Below are positions 23,087 to 35,300 of a stretch of 64,000 bases of DNA, one piece after another. The notes under the pieces are model-generated. The model saw only the letters and a list, made by a program, of their open reading frames with translations, was not told where the DNA came from and made no database searches. Source of the DNA: Leptoclinus maculatus (Eukaryota > Chordata > Actinopteri > Perciformes > Stichaeidae); assembly GCA_032191485.1 (NCBI GenBank), contig JAVDOI010000008.1:23174549-23238548 (forward strand), given 5' to 3'. Both the position numbers and the translations under genes were made by a program. Every line of letters begins with the position of its first letter. Position 1 is the stretch's first letter.

Positions 23087-25998
23087 ACCCCCATCGACCA
23101 TCATTGACCTATCGTGTTTCAGATGCTAACAGATGGAGAGCAGCTATTAACACTGTTTCGTACTCTGCAGCAGAGGAGAATAGGATATGGCAGTGAAAGA
23201 AGAGATTCGAGCCAGTGCTGCACAGTGGCAGTCTGCTGCATGAAATCCGACCTGAAGATTCAACTTGATGTTCCCGGTCAATTAATCAATCCAACCCTTT
23301 GAATCTCTGCTGTTACGTGTATTGTATTATGGTTTTTGAAAGGCTATCAGGTACAGAGGGCTGCAGGATCTCAGCTCACAAAATCACACCGTACACTGGT
23401 GATTCCAGGCTTTTCTACATGGAGCACAGACTTCAGCAAGTGTTGCACTGAGCATTGCATACATGCAATCATGTTCTTAAATACATTATCATATATTTGA
23501 ATCCATACCTTTAAGTCCTTATTGGTTGCATTCTAAAACCACTGGATCCGACACTTCCCATACTGATAGCATCTCTTCGACCTTTCCTGTCTGATAAATA
23601 CCCACTACTTTAAAACTCCACATTCCAGTTTGTAATACAGGCTTTCTGTTACAAAGTTGCAGTCACCAGGCCCAATCTAAGATAACGCTGTAATAACAAT
23701 GGATGAAAGGACTATGGGCAAAGTGGTTAGCCCACGGAGATATCCCATCAAACTCTCTACAGAGCTTATTCAGCCTCTTGTAGTTCATTGTTTGGGTTTT
23801 TCCAGGACACAAGCTCTGACAATCAAACCTGGTTTCCGGCAGCAGCAGCTGTTGTTAGTGAAAAAAGCTCTGACAAAGCCACTGTGTACACTAAGTGCCC
23901 GTCACAAAGTTAGCATCTACTGCTGGTGTCAGATAGTTTTTCAAGGGTTGGTGGAGACCCAAACAGAGCTAAAAGGAGATTGTATATTGGACCTTCAGTC
24001 ACCTCATTTACCAAGTGGCCAGAAACACAACTCCAATTCAGTGCAAATGTTGCTCTGTGCTGTATGTATATCTAGGCAACTTCTTGGTAAGGTGTTAGCC
24101 ACTACAACATAAGGTGATATTATGCCGGATGCCCCCAAGTGGAAAAAAATGAATGCAGCTTTAAGGGATCTCCGATGCTCTTTGAAGTTATTTTTGTCAT
24201 CAGGCTGTTACTCCAACCAAAGCTGACCAATCAATTTATTTAATTCAGTTCTCTGAGAGAAACGTTCCTGTGTATATAATTAATTGATAAGATATACAGG
24301 TAGTTTTCATATATCTGTATATGGAGCTGCAGCATATAACAGGCTGCCTGTGCACATTCATATTCAGAGTAAGAAAGTTCTTCACTGGGTGGAAATTTTT
24401 GTATTCTGTAGCTTTGGCATTATTCATTCCATTAAGCCCGTAGTGGGAACAGCAAGCAATTAAAAGAACAAAGATGTTGCATTAGCCAGCAGCCTAGAAG
24501 CATGGATCCATGTAAACACGGCCAACAGGCTGGCTCTGTGAGCGAGTCAGAACAATGGCCCAATCACAGAGAAGCAACAGGCCCTCAGACAGAGATGTAG
24601 AGGGAGCGAGAGATAGAGACGGAGACAAAAAACGCACTGATGAGAAAATGATAGAGTCACACGGAGCATCACTTCTCACATCGGCAGTACGGGGATTACA
24701 GGCTGATTAGCAGAGTAACACAGGGACCCGCTGCCACACTCTGCCGTATTGAACTACAAGGCACAAAGCCACGGGGCTGTGAGACGCAGACGGATTCCCT
24801 CTTCTCTGAAGTACAAATTGCGTAAAATTGCCCCTCTGCGTCATCAAAATTCTTTCAAAAATCATTTGTCAGAGACATCAGTTAGAGCAGTTTGCGGTGT
24901 TGATCGAGGAGACTACACGGTCTTAAAGATATTTTCTGTATTTTGTCTCTATTAAATAGTACATCGAGGCATGTAGAAAACGTGGCCTGAGAGAACGAGA
25001 CAGAGATGTGGTAAGCCACAATAGTCCCTGATTAGAGTCACAAATGCATCATCATATAGTTTATGCAATTTATATTTTATTTTTAATATAAATTGTGTAA
25101 TATTCACAAAACTAGATGTTATCAAGGGTCAAAATGTGTCTATGAAAGCTAGACAAATGTATGCAATTTTAGATAAGTGGAAAGGTTTGTATTAAAAATG
25201 AGTATGCTATAAATGAGAAACCTACAAACATTTCAGCCACCTTTCAAGCCAAAGAAGGACATCAGCTGATACAGCAAAGAAAACAACAATATTGAAAATG
25301 TAGGATAACGTCTAAACGGCCAATAGAACACTAAATATGTTCATTTAATAGAAGCTTCTAAAATATTAGGAGGAGAGAGTGTTAAATATAGGCTGCCGTC
25401 CAATAGTAAAAAAAAATCATGCCCTATGTCTCATTCAACCACGTGTCCTAGACTTTGATGGATAAACGTCATGAGGTCAACGAAAGATCTGAAGGAGAAT
25501 TCATAAGGACTTAGGAAAGACAACCGTGGTGCTGAAAGAAGAACCTGTTTAAATAGTTTAAACATTGTCAATTGGTTTCTGGTCCATCTATCTCTGTATT
25601 GTTTCTAGATTTTTTACAAAGAATGAATTAAAAGTTCACAAATTATTTCGTAATTATTAGTAAATACTAATTATAGCATTTCAAATTGTATAATGGGTGC
25701 AACAATAAACTGTTAATAGATAGTTTTCTAATGTCATTGGAATGTAATTATTATCGTCTCTTATATCTTATATTTTTTTCATATTACAAAAGCTAATGAA
25801 AAAAGAACATTATACCAGTAATGATAATAAGTCAACATTATTAATTATCATTTTGTTAACAGTAAAATAACTATTAACTTTAATTAATGGAAAATGTATC
25901 ATTAATGATGGCTATTATGATTATGAAGTGTTATTCCTCTTGCATGACAATTGTCTTCCACCCAGAACACACGAATGGAATCGTGGACTGACCTGAGC

Positions 25999-26015
25999 GG
26001 GGGGGGGGGGGGGGG
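25999..26015 (+). repeat. G17 homopolymer
   Basis: Seventeen consecutive G residues, prone to length error in assembly and replication. Confidence 0.9.
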
Positions 26016-28557
26016 TTAATGGAGAAACAAGCTGAAGGAAACACAGCAGGGTCTCCTCTCCACAAACTGCTGCTGGGTCTCTACGGCTGCACCCTGATGG
26101 CTGCAACAACAAAACCTGCGATGTCTTGCAAGGCTCCAAAATTAAACAGATAATCATCTGTCTCTGCTGATGAATGTGTTTACCGCGATGAATGTCAAAG
26201 CCTCTCTAATAGGCAGAGGAAAGACAAAACACACACACACACACATTTGGATACAAGTTTCATTACACGTCCCACAGAGCTCAATGGGAAGAGTGAAAGT
26301 GGGGAATGTTAAAATGATGAGAACCGACTCAGAATACAGTAATAAACAGTAAAGGACTGTAAAAGGAATGAAGCCATGCACAATTCAAAATGCACATTCT
26401 AATTCATGCCAAAGCTTATTCTGTGGAAACAGAGCCCATAAGGCTTTACATAGTGTGTGAGAAAAGAAGTCATACCAGCAATGTGTGGGAGGAATTTACA
26501 TTACAGCGCAAAATTCTGCAATGCAACATGTCTTGAAGGAGGCAATAAGCCACCATAAACAACTGGCCTCCAACCATCCAGTGATGGTTAATGTGCTCTT
26601 TCACAGGCCTTTCCACCGTTACAGCAATGCAGCTTTCAGAGGAACACCGGTAGAGATTTTTAAATGAAAACAATTAATTTACAGCAATTGCACTGAACAT
26701 CAGCACAAAATACAGCTTATCGGCAGACAGAGTGTTAAAAGTGCCTCCAAATATGCCAAGTTTATTATTGCCCATGATGACGGAGTAAAAGTGACAAACA
26801 TATCCTGAAGGGATTTTTGACCACTGCTGACACTATAGAGCAACATTTTTCTTGACGCGATGCAAATTCCTACCAACTGCAAAGGATTGTAAAGCCAATG
26901 GGTGGTGCATGCAAACAAGAACACATAATATAAGAGAAGAAGAAGACGACCAGACGAAACAAGATGCAGAGGAGGAATATATTAAGTGCAAAAGTCTGGC
27001 CATGTTTATTAAAGGAAGGGGGATTTTAACACCATTGAAAAGTGAAATCCGTCATATCAATGACGGAACAATGGTAGAAGTGTGTGAAGGGGGACATGAA
27101 GTGACAAATAGCCCACTGTGAAAATAAAGCAAATCAGTGCTGGAGGGATTGTCAACAGGTTGGAGATCAAACTCACAGTTTTTTGGGGGGGTTGTCCAAA
27201 ATTGAAGTCATACCGGGAGAGGATTCATACACCAATACCTGCCATGTTGAACATTGTAGACATATGTAGAAAGGAATGGGCTACATGAAATCCCTCAGTT
27301 TTGTGCTATTCCACTGATGGTGATAATACGTCAAGAAATAAGACACTGTACCACTAAAAGGCAGATAAAAGGACAGCTAGTCTAGGCCAACATGAAACGA
27401 AGCAGGCTTCAAAACACACAATTGTAAATAATGGTGGTAGAGAATGAGCCATAGGGTCTGGGACTCAGCAAATCTTATGAAAACCTGTCCATTAGGTTGA
27501 CATTTGGTCCTGAAGGTGGAGTCAAAATGGAAAAGATTCATTCCCTTGTGAGCAAAAAATGAGTTCAGTAAATATCATGGCGTATGGCCAATAAATTGAG
27601 ATGAGTCTTGTGTTTTCCTAACGAAGGTGCAACTCGAGCCAAACCGATCCCCGAAGACATCATTCAGTGAATGAAATCCAGAACCCTTGAATTTCCACAG
27701 TTGATTTCATGACAATCTGGTGAGTCGTCTGTCGTCCTGTCGTCTCGCTTCAGACTGAAGTGTTGGACAGACAGAGACACTGACAGACTGACACTGTCAT
27801 GCTAACGCTAGTGGAGCTGAAACACTGCTCTGCTGCTGGTGTGCATCAGTCAAAGCCCACAGTGAGGGGTGCAGACAGCAAACAGACGTCGGCATTGTTT
27901 ACAGCGCCGTAACACTCGAGCCACTAAAGCACCATGAGTATAATTGAACATGTCTATTATTAGGTTTACTGTACAGACTAGACTGTGTGTAGACTGGAGG
28001 AGAAGAGCTCCAGCTGCACGCTGCTCGGCCCTCCAGAGTGAGATGAAAACAGACACAGAGAGCAATTATTTAGGGCTGCAACCAACCACTTATTTTTAAG
28101 CGGGTTAATCTGTTGATAATTACATCGATTAATTGATTATTAATCGGATAAAATCGTTTTTTTTCTTCTTTTTATTATATATTTGCCCTCATTAAAATGT
28201 GTTGCTTTATTTTTGCCAAGCATTTTGAGCTGTAAAAAGTGCGCTATAAATACAGTTTATCGTTACTATTTTCATTATTATATTTGATCAGATTGAAAGG
28301 ATTCACTTCAGACTGTCTCTGACTGATGGCATGAAATATTCCAAAAAATCCAACATGTTACGTCATAGACCGTTTCTACATATTTGCATTTCTAAGCAAA
28401 AGCATGTCCATGTTTATTCCCTGTCAGCTGATGTCACTCACATACACTGCAGCTGGGACATATTTGGAATGTTAAGTTAACAATTGTGATTGTTGAATTA
28501 CTCCAGCGTCTCTCTGAACTAATTTGTTAAATCTGCTGTCTCCGGCCAATTTGTGTC

Positions 28558-28785
28558 CGTTTTGACCGACAAATGCAAGATTAATTAAAAAAACCCGTTA
28601 CTGACAGAAATACCACCCGTCTGTTTTTTTTCCAATTTGTGATGGATCAGCGTAGCTGGGCATTGGCTTTATTGAACGTTAGCTTTAGAATAACCGGCTC
28701 CGTTGATCCATCACTAAACGGAAAGAAAACAGACGGCAGGTCTGTTAACAAATTAGAATCTGTAATCAGGAGTTTGCATTGCAGT
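28558..28785. repeat. Imperfect inverted repeat within the hAT
   Basis: The inner arms ccgtctgttttttttcc...gatggatca and tgatccatcac...gaaaacagacgg mirror each other over about 35 bp, and the outer flanks mirror weakly further (atgcaa and ttgcat). It resembles a small foldback element. Confidence 0.5.
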
Positions 28786-28840
28786 ACGCTTTATCGTTAG
28801 TCTCTGCCTCTGAAACTTTTCAAATGCTCACTCCAGAGCA

Positions 28841-29247
28841 TAGACTGTATAAAAGATCCATTGGTTCGTGGACTGCCATTTTGAAGCCTTGAGTTTTGGC
28901 CTTCTGAATCTTGACTTTTTGACAACCAGTGAATGGAAGTGACCATATTAGGACTGCTGTGGAGTGACGTGAAGACGCCGTATAGGGCTCTGTTAATGGA
29001 AGCAACCTGTCAATCACCGTGTAGCCCCGCCCTAAAGCATACTCTGCTTTATGGTCTATTTGACTCTAAATGGACCATCATTTACTAAATGAACATCATG
29101 CTATATTGAAGAAGACTTGAAACTAGAGATTGAGACCATAAACTCATGTTTACAATGTTTACTGAGGGAATAAATCAAGAGAGAAGTAGAGTCATTTTCT
29201 CATAGACTTCTATACTGATGGACATTAGAGAGAATGCAAGTTTAAGG
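28841..29247 (+). repeat. Interspersed repeat family X, copy C
   Basis: Same orientation as copy B. It shares tagactgtat, ggttcgtggactgc, gtagccccgccctaaagcat, gaccatcatttactaaatga and aataaatcaagagagaagta, but lacks part of the middle found in copies A, B and D. It is nested in the hAT at 28071-29381. Confidence 0.75.
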
Positions 29248-29389
29248 CACTGGCACATTAACAGTGCGACATTGCCATGCCGCATGTCCTGCATCATAAC
29301 ATAGACCCAACTAATAGATGGCCAAATTCCTTGCCAACTATTTTTAATAATCAATTTAATCAATTAGTTTCTGCAGCCCCACGAGTATT

Positions 29390-30292
29390 TAACACACAAC
29401 AGGCGACAGCTGCATTTAAGTGGATCCAGAGTTTAATACAGCCTTAATTGGCTTTTACCGAGATGAGGGTTTATGATTATGTGTGATTTCAGATTACAGT
29501 CTTGCCACATATGGAGAAAACTGCACAAGTGGTTTTACAAACACATTAATGGGCTGATGATGACAAACTCTAACTTCTAAGTCTCATGGATGCGGTCACA
29601 GTGGTGCTCAGCCCACAGCCAAGAAGAAAAAGCAAAGCAAGATTAGAGTCATGATGTATGAGTGTGTGTATGTGTGTGTGTGTGTGTGCGTGCGTGTGTT
29701 ATCTTTCCCTCCTAATACCCATAGCTCTCAGTAGGGATGTTACTGATGGCAATGTGATGGTCCTGTTTTTTTTCCCACTAGAGCCATAAGTCTCTGTATA
29801 ATGGCCACTTTGTTCTAAGACGTAATCGCATTAATATGAAAGGCAATTGCTCTGGATAGCAAATCAAATCAAGTCAGATCCCATTCAGATGAAAATGAGC
29901 TAATCAGAAAAGCTATGTGTTTGCACAAAGGGAAGGGGATTACAACTGAAAGAGGACATCATACCCAACTGGCTGCTTTCAAATGTCATTCCAGCTGTGT
30001 TTCATTTCATGCACACCTCTGACAGTCTACAAAACGTGCATTTAGTGTGCTTGCATCAGACGGTACAAAGATGGTTTCTTTATTCCTCGTCCAATTCTAA
30101 ACATTTGCATCCACAAGGGAGGCTCGGATGTTTTTTGAAGAATTTGTTACGATTGATTTGTATTATTTTTTTTTTAACCAGCCGGCTCCCAGTTCCCATA
30201 ATCCATCATGTTCACACAATTTACATCTAGTGCCAGTTCTCATCGAGGATGTATTGGTCTTGAATAGAAATCTCTATGACGTATGTTCTATA
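29390..30292. other. Non-coding sequence
   Basis: A GT microsatellite lies at about 29664-29699. Nothing else was recognised. Confidence 0.55.
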
Positions 30293-30300
30293 CAACTGTA

Positions 30301-31460
30301 CAGTGGCGGGCCGTGCATTTTATACCTGGGCCTTCTGAGCTGTCCTACTACACTTGAGCCAGCTCCTAATAACCGCATTAACAATACACGTATTCGTATT
30401 AAACCGTTCGGTACGAGGCTTACAAACCGAACAATACGTTTGAATAATACTAGTGCATTTGGAAAATGCAGAAGCTTAAATTGTGGGAAATATAATGTTT
30501 TCGGTGGACTTCGCTCACGTAACAGACAACGGACTGTGTGACCTTTTGAACCCGGAACAATACAAAAAACAGCTGAAGCCCCGCACTTCAGGGAGGCTAA
30601 ACTAAGCTAAACTAGTTTAGCGGGGAAACAACAGCGGCACATAATCTACGAACTCTCCCCGCAGCGTTTAGCTGTTCCCTACTGATTCAGACAGGGCTAA
30701 AGCAATCGCCACACAATCCCCATTTTTCCAGACCATCATTCTTACTTTGTAAAAAGAAAACAACAGCCCAAACGGATTCACTTACCACAGCTGCCTTCAC
30801 TTAAAGACAAAGTCGATCCTCCTTTCTTTGTTAACAAAGTCCGTAACTCCCAAATCCATTTCTCCTCCTTCAGCCATTGAGTGTTAAAAAAACACAGCTA
30901 GGTAAAAAAAAAAAAAAGAATCTATTCTACACCAAGCAAAACGCAAAAAATGTCATAACTTCTCTTACATATGTTTCAACCTGAACTCTTACTAAACACT
31001 AAGATCTGCTAGCTAGCTAGCTGGCCCACTGACCAATCACGGGTCACGTTAATGCAGACGTACTTAGCATGCTACCTCGGTAGCAGTGGCACGTCAAAGA
31101 ATACGCCTAACATGTCAAACTAAAGATCTGATTGGTTGAAGACTATGACAATCAACAATATCGTCCCCATTCACTTTAATCTGCAAAGGCTCTCTAGCGG
31201 GCCTCGGGCCTCTCTCCTTACATAGAGACATAGGGGCTGAATCTGATTGGATAAAAGCTCTCCTTAAAACAAGCTGTGCTGGAAGCAGCGCTGCAGGCTG
31301 GAAGCAGAGCAACAGAGGAAGACAGGAGCTGTGCAATGACAAAATAAGCTAATGGGAAAAAGATTATACATATTTGTGAAAAATTATTAAATAGCTATAA
31401 CTTTGTGATTCTGTTAAGGCCAGCAGAGAAGGCTTAGCTGGCCCTGACGGCCCACCACTG
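30301..31460. mobile_element. Complete non-autonomous hAT, CAGTGGCGGGCC ends
   Basis: Begins CAGTGGCGGGCCGT and ends with the inverse of CAGTGGTGGGCCGT. A perfect 8-bp duplication caactgta lies at 30293-30300 and 31461-31468. It is 1160 bp with no transposase frame. Its outermost nine bases resemble the element at 8741-9905, but the sub-terminal sequence differs. Confidence 0.92.
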
Positions 31461-31468
31461 CAACTGTA

Positions 31469-32003
31469 TGGGAATACATACATACTACAGGCAGAAATGA
31501 GTGTTTCCAGTTGACAGGGTTCACTCAATGATGTGAATTATACACTGTAGTCCGCCCAGATTGAACAGACTGTTCTCGATTATTATCTCAACACTAAATA
31601 TGGGAATATATTTCAGAAGAATGTCGTTCATCCAATCGACAGTCGAGTTTCACCAATGGAAGAATCTCAAATCTGTCCCCTTAGAATTCTTTGTCCGGCT
31701 CAAGGGTAAACAGAGCAGGGAAGACGACGCAAGTGATGAAATTTGTTTAATTTGACTCAAGAAAGAAAGAGAAAACGAGATAAGGACAGGCATAATACTG
31801 GCTGCTACAAGTTAAAGATAGGCTTGCAGACGGATCGTGTGAACTTAATTCTACTGTTGACCCGACTACTTCTGCAAGGAGAGGCTAAGGGTTCCTGCCC
31901 ACAGAGGATCATCTATATTATTCGTCATCTATAACTACATATTGCAACAGCAAATACAACTTAAGGAAAAACATACTGCCCACTGGATTTTTTTTTTGCA
32001 GAA
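31469..32003. other. Non-coding sequence
   Basis: No feature recognised between the hAT and the GATA microsatellite. Confidence 0.5.
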
Positions 32004-32330
32004 TAGATAGATAGATAGATAGATGTATAGATAGATATAGATATAAACTTTATTCATCCCCAGGGGGAAATTAGTTTGTAGCAGCAGCAAGTTACAGAGT
32101 CAAATAAAATATGAAGTATGGAAATGTACAATATATACAGTACAATAAAATAACAGAGCAGATATTGAATTTGAAGAAATAGAATAATAAAAAATAAGAT
32201 AAAATAGAATAAAAAAATGTAAATGCACAGTATATACAATGAATTAGAATGGTATTAAATGAACAACTAGGTAAACTAAACAAACTGAACAGTAGTGCAA
32301 GGATCACCAACAACAACATGTGAATGTGAG
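32004..32330 (-). mobile_element. 3' tail of a non-LTR retrotransposon with GATA/TATC repeat
   Basis: On the minus strand the text ...tttccccctggggatgaataaagttt runs into a TATC microsatellite (GATA on the plus strand, 32004-32040). This is the usual 3' end of a common fish LINE group. Only an untranslated AT-rich tail of about 300 bp is present, so it is a dead-on-arrival 5'-truncated copy. The exact left limit on the plus strand is clear, the right limit approximate. Confidence 0.6.
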
Positions 32331-35300
32331 CTAAGTCTGGGGCCAGAGGTCTGAATTGCTGCCGACAACTCCATTTTATTTGCATTTCAGTGATTCTCTA
32401 CATCCCATGTGCAACTCTCAACAGAGACGAGCAGGGAGCGAGATGGCTCACTCCTTAGCAACTTCAATCATCAGCTCCGGAAAAAAGAAACAATATGTTC
32501 AGTCGCTAGCTTTACTTGTCCGACGTGGCATTTTACTTGCCCTTGGCAATCGGTCATGTCAGGCACATTATTGTTGAGCCCTGATGTCTGTTTGAAAATG
32601 TGTTGCACATCTGTAGTTTAATATATAGATGTAACTTTTAGGAGGGTGGACGGAACCAGCAAATGTCTTTGATCGAGAAAGAAACAGATCAACTGCTTCT
32701 GAAGCTGAAAGTGACATCAGTGGAATAATTATGTCACTCACTATTGATTGGTCAGGACAAAACTGACATTTAATTCAGGAGGGGAGGATGTTAGATGAAC
32801 ACAATGTCAATATGTCAAGTCAATCTGACTTCCACCTGAGAATCTCAGACAAGGCTCCACACCTTGATCAAATACTTTACTCTCTTTTGTTGTATTTGTC
32901 TACCGTCTGCACGTCATGACCATGAGTTGACTTTGTGTCTAAGTTCTAACATACAAGGAGCTGTGTGGTAATGAGGAACAAAACACTGCACCAGAGTGGC
33001 TAAATTGGACCATAATTGATTTATAATCCAAACTTGAGTTTAAATGAAATACATTTTTTGATGCAGTTGCTCATTGTTTGCATGGATGATTCAATCAGGA
33101 GAATGTCATGTTTATCAAATAGGTGGAAATGCTCCAATCGGCAGTCACCTAAAATGATATAGGGACACTCTTTGATTTCTAATTTATTAAAAAATAACTC
33201 AGCCTCAGCTGAAATACTTTCAATATTTATTGTTTCTAATTCCATTGTAAAGCCATTCAGTTTTACAACCACCTGTGATGTTGCCATAGGGGATGTGTCT
33301 CTGTCACGTCAATAGAGCTGATTCCTGGTAAGCTGAATGTTAAGTGGAGAAGCAGCATGAAAACCATTCTGTCCATTACACCGTCATTGACCACGTTTGG
33401 GAGACAAACCTGTTTGTGCCAAATGCATGTTGTTAAATGCTTCCCGATGCAGACATATGCACAATGACACACACACACACACACACACAGATGCATTCAT
33501 GAACAAAGTGTGAGTGAGTGCAAAACGATACATATTTATTTGTCCAAAGCAATGCTGTTCGTGGGTGTGACACACACACACACACACACAAAGGGCAGCG
33601 ATGACTCAGTGGAACAGCCATTTGTGAAAACAACCTTAGAGGATGACGTGGCAACTCTTCATCCACACATGACCTCACAGTCCGATAAAGACTCGCACAG
33701 TGTCTGTAATCCTGCACACCTCAGCTTTACGCTGCCGCTCTATGGAGCTAATGCATTTACTATTTTAATCATAATTTCATCATCATGAGTCTGCTCATTT
33801 TAAACTGTATTTCCTTGTAGTTATTATGTTGTGTGCTGGAACTATGTGTTGAGTAATCCATTAGTCATCCTTTTACGTCCTCAACCAAAAATGTCAAACA
33901 GTTTCTGGTGTCTCCATTGTTGACCACAGCTATTTATTATAGCTTTATAAAAATAATGTTAATAATAATAATAAATACATAAATATTATATTGACATTCA
34001 CATAGTGAGATGGGATGAAATAAAAAAAATTTGTGATCAACAGTTAAGAGTATCTCCTCAGGCCAGCCCCCTAAAGAAACCACCAGGTTATAGTTTTATT
34101 GTTTATTGTTGTTTATTGTATTTTCTGATTACAATATATCTCACTGTTGCATGCTATTTTTGAGCATGCACACCAGAGACTTCTGACTAACTTCCAGTTG
34201 ATGCTTTCATAAATGAGGATAAAATAATTCAATGGTGCAGCTTTTCTGGACTTTACAAATGTTATCGGACCAAGTTTGTCAATTTCTGACGGTGAAACAA
34301 GTCATTTTGTGAGGTTTGACACTCAAAACCATTTATTCCCTGTTCTACACTCCCAACAGTCGCGTTGGAATAGGCTACGCAGAGCCGACGCTGTACTGGA
34401 TGTTCATATCGTGTTTTTGTGGATAGAGGAAACTAATTAAAGCAAAAAATAATAAAATAATCGAAAATAGATCTCATACATTTATCATTTTTATCGTGGA
34501 CGATTTGATGGTGACAATTTTAGAGATTGTTGTATTCACTGTGATGACGTTCATTAAATCATATGTTAACGACATCAGGCTGTTGCTGGTCTGGAGACAT
34601 CAAATTACCAGGGTCAGCATGAAGGGGAGACCCTCTGTGTCACATTTTAAGAGATGTTTTTACAGGAAATACAGGAGAATTATGACTGAAGTAGCATCAA
34701 ATGAATGCATATTGATGACATTTTTATTGAAATATTGATTTTGATTTGATTGTCATTGTACTAATTCAACCACACCATCTGCATCTGTCTTCATACTTCA
34801 TTGGGATTGGCTCAGCTGTTTCAGATGAGATGAGTGTATTTATCAATCACCGCTCCGTCTGATCTAGATTTACTTTCACACAGCCATTATGCTTTTGCTG
34901 TTGCACATGTACCAAAACAGCAGATGTGCTGGGAGACGCCCACACAGTCCCTGCACCCAAGACCTTTGTAACATTGTTCAGGAAAGTGCTATGTAAACAG
35001 AGTTTATTACTATTATTATCATTATTATTATCTTATTAAGACCGGCGACTCTGCGCAGTTATAAGAGGGCCATTAGTCATGTTAAACCATAATTATAACA
35101 TAGATCTATAATTATAGTTTCTTAGGATTAAGCACAATTTTTCTTCTAGCCAACACTAGTTACCCTGCTCAGATATTGTAGGAATAAATCATTTTCAACC
35201 ATTGGCACTTATTAGAAAGTCAGTTGACAGGAGCAGTTGAGGTAAAGTAGGAACATTGACAAAGTGAATTAGACTTCAGCACCACATAACTTGTGGGATC

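Larger units (their letters stand above)
22294..28070. other. Non-coding sequence with microsatellites
   Basis: No gene recognised. Contents: CA array 23007-23083; a possible short repeat ending ...atgaatgcagctttaa at about 24165; an AT-rich stretch at 25560-25920; a G17 tract at 25999-26015; a CA run at about 26229-26244. Frames at 23699-24112 and 26852-27121 carry no recognised motif. Confidence 0.5.
28071..29381. mobile_element. Old hAT-type element, AGGGCTGCA ends, with nested repeats
   Basis: The left end TAGGGCTGCAACC and the inverted right end TGGGGCTGCAGAAACTAA are a familiar fish hAT terminus pair, followed inward by ATTA/TAAT-rich text. Flanks caattatt (28063-28070) and cgagtatt (29382-29389) agree at 6 of 8 positions. 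It contains an inverted-repeat element (about 28558-28785) and family X copy C. Confidence 0.6.

Noticed and set aside
22922..23107. 61-codon frame with a histidine-threonine run
   Set aside because: Pure translation of the CA microsatellite.
23699..24112. 137-codon plus-strand frame
   Set aside because: It lies in what looks like a short interspersed repeat ending in ...gcagctttaa, and no protein family is recognised.
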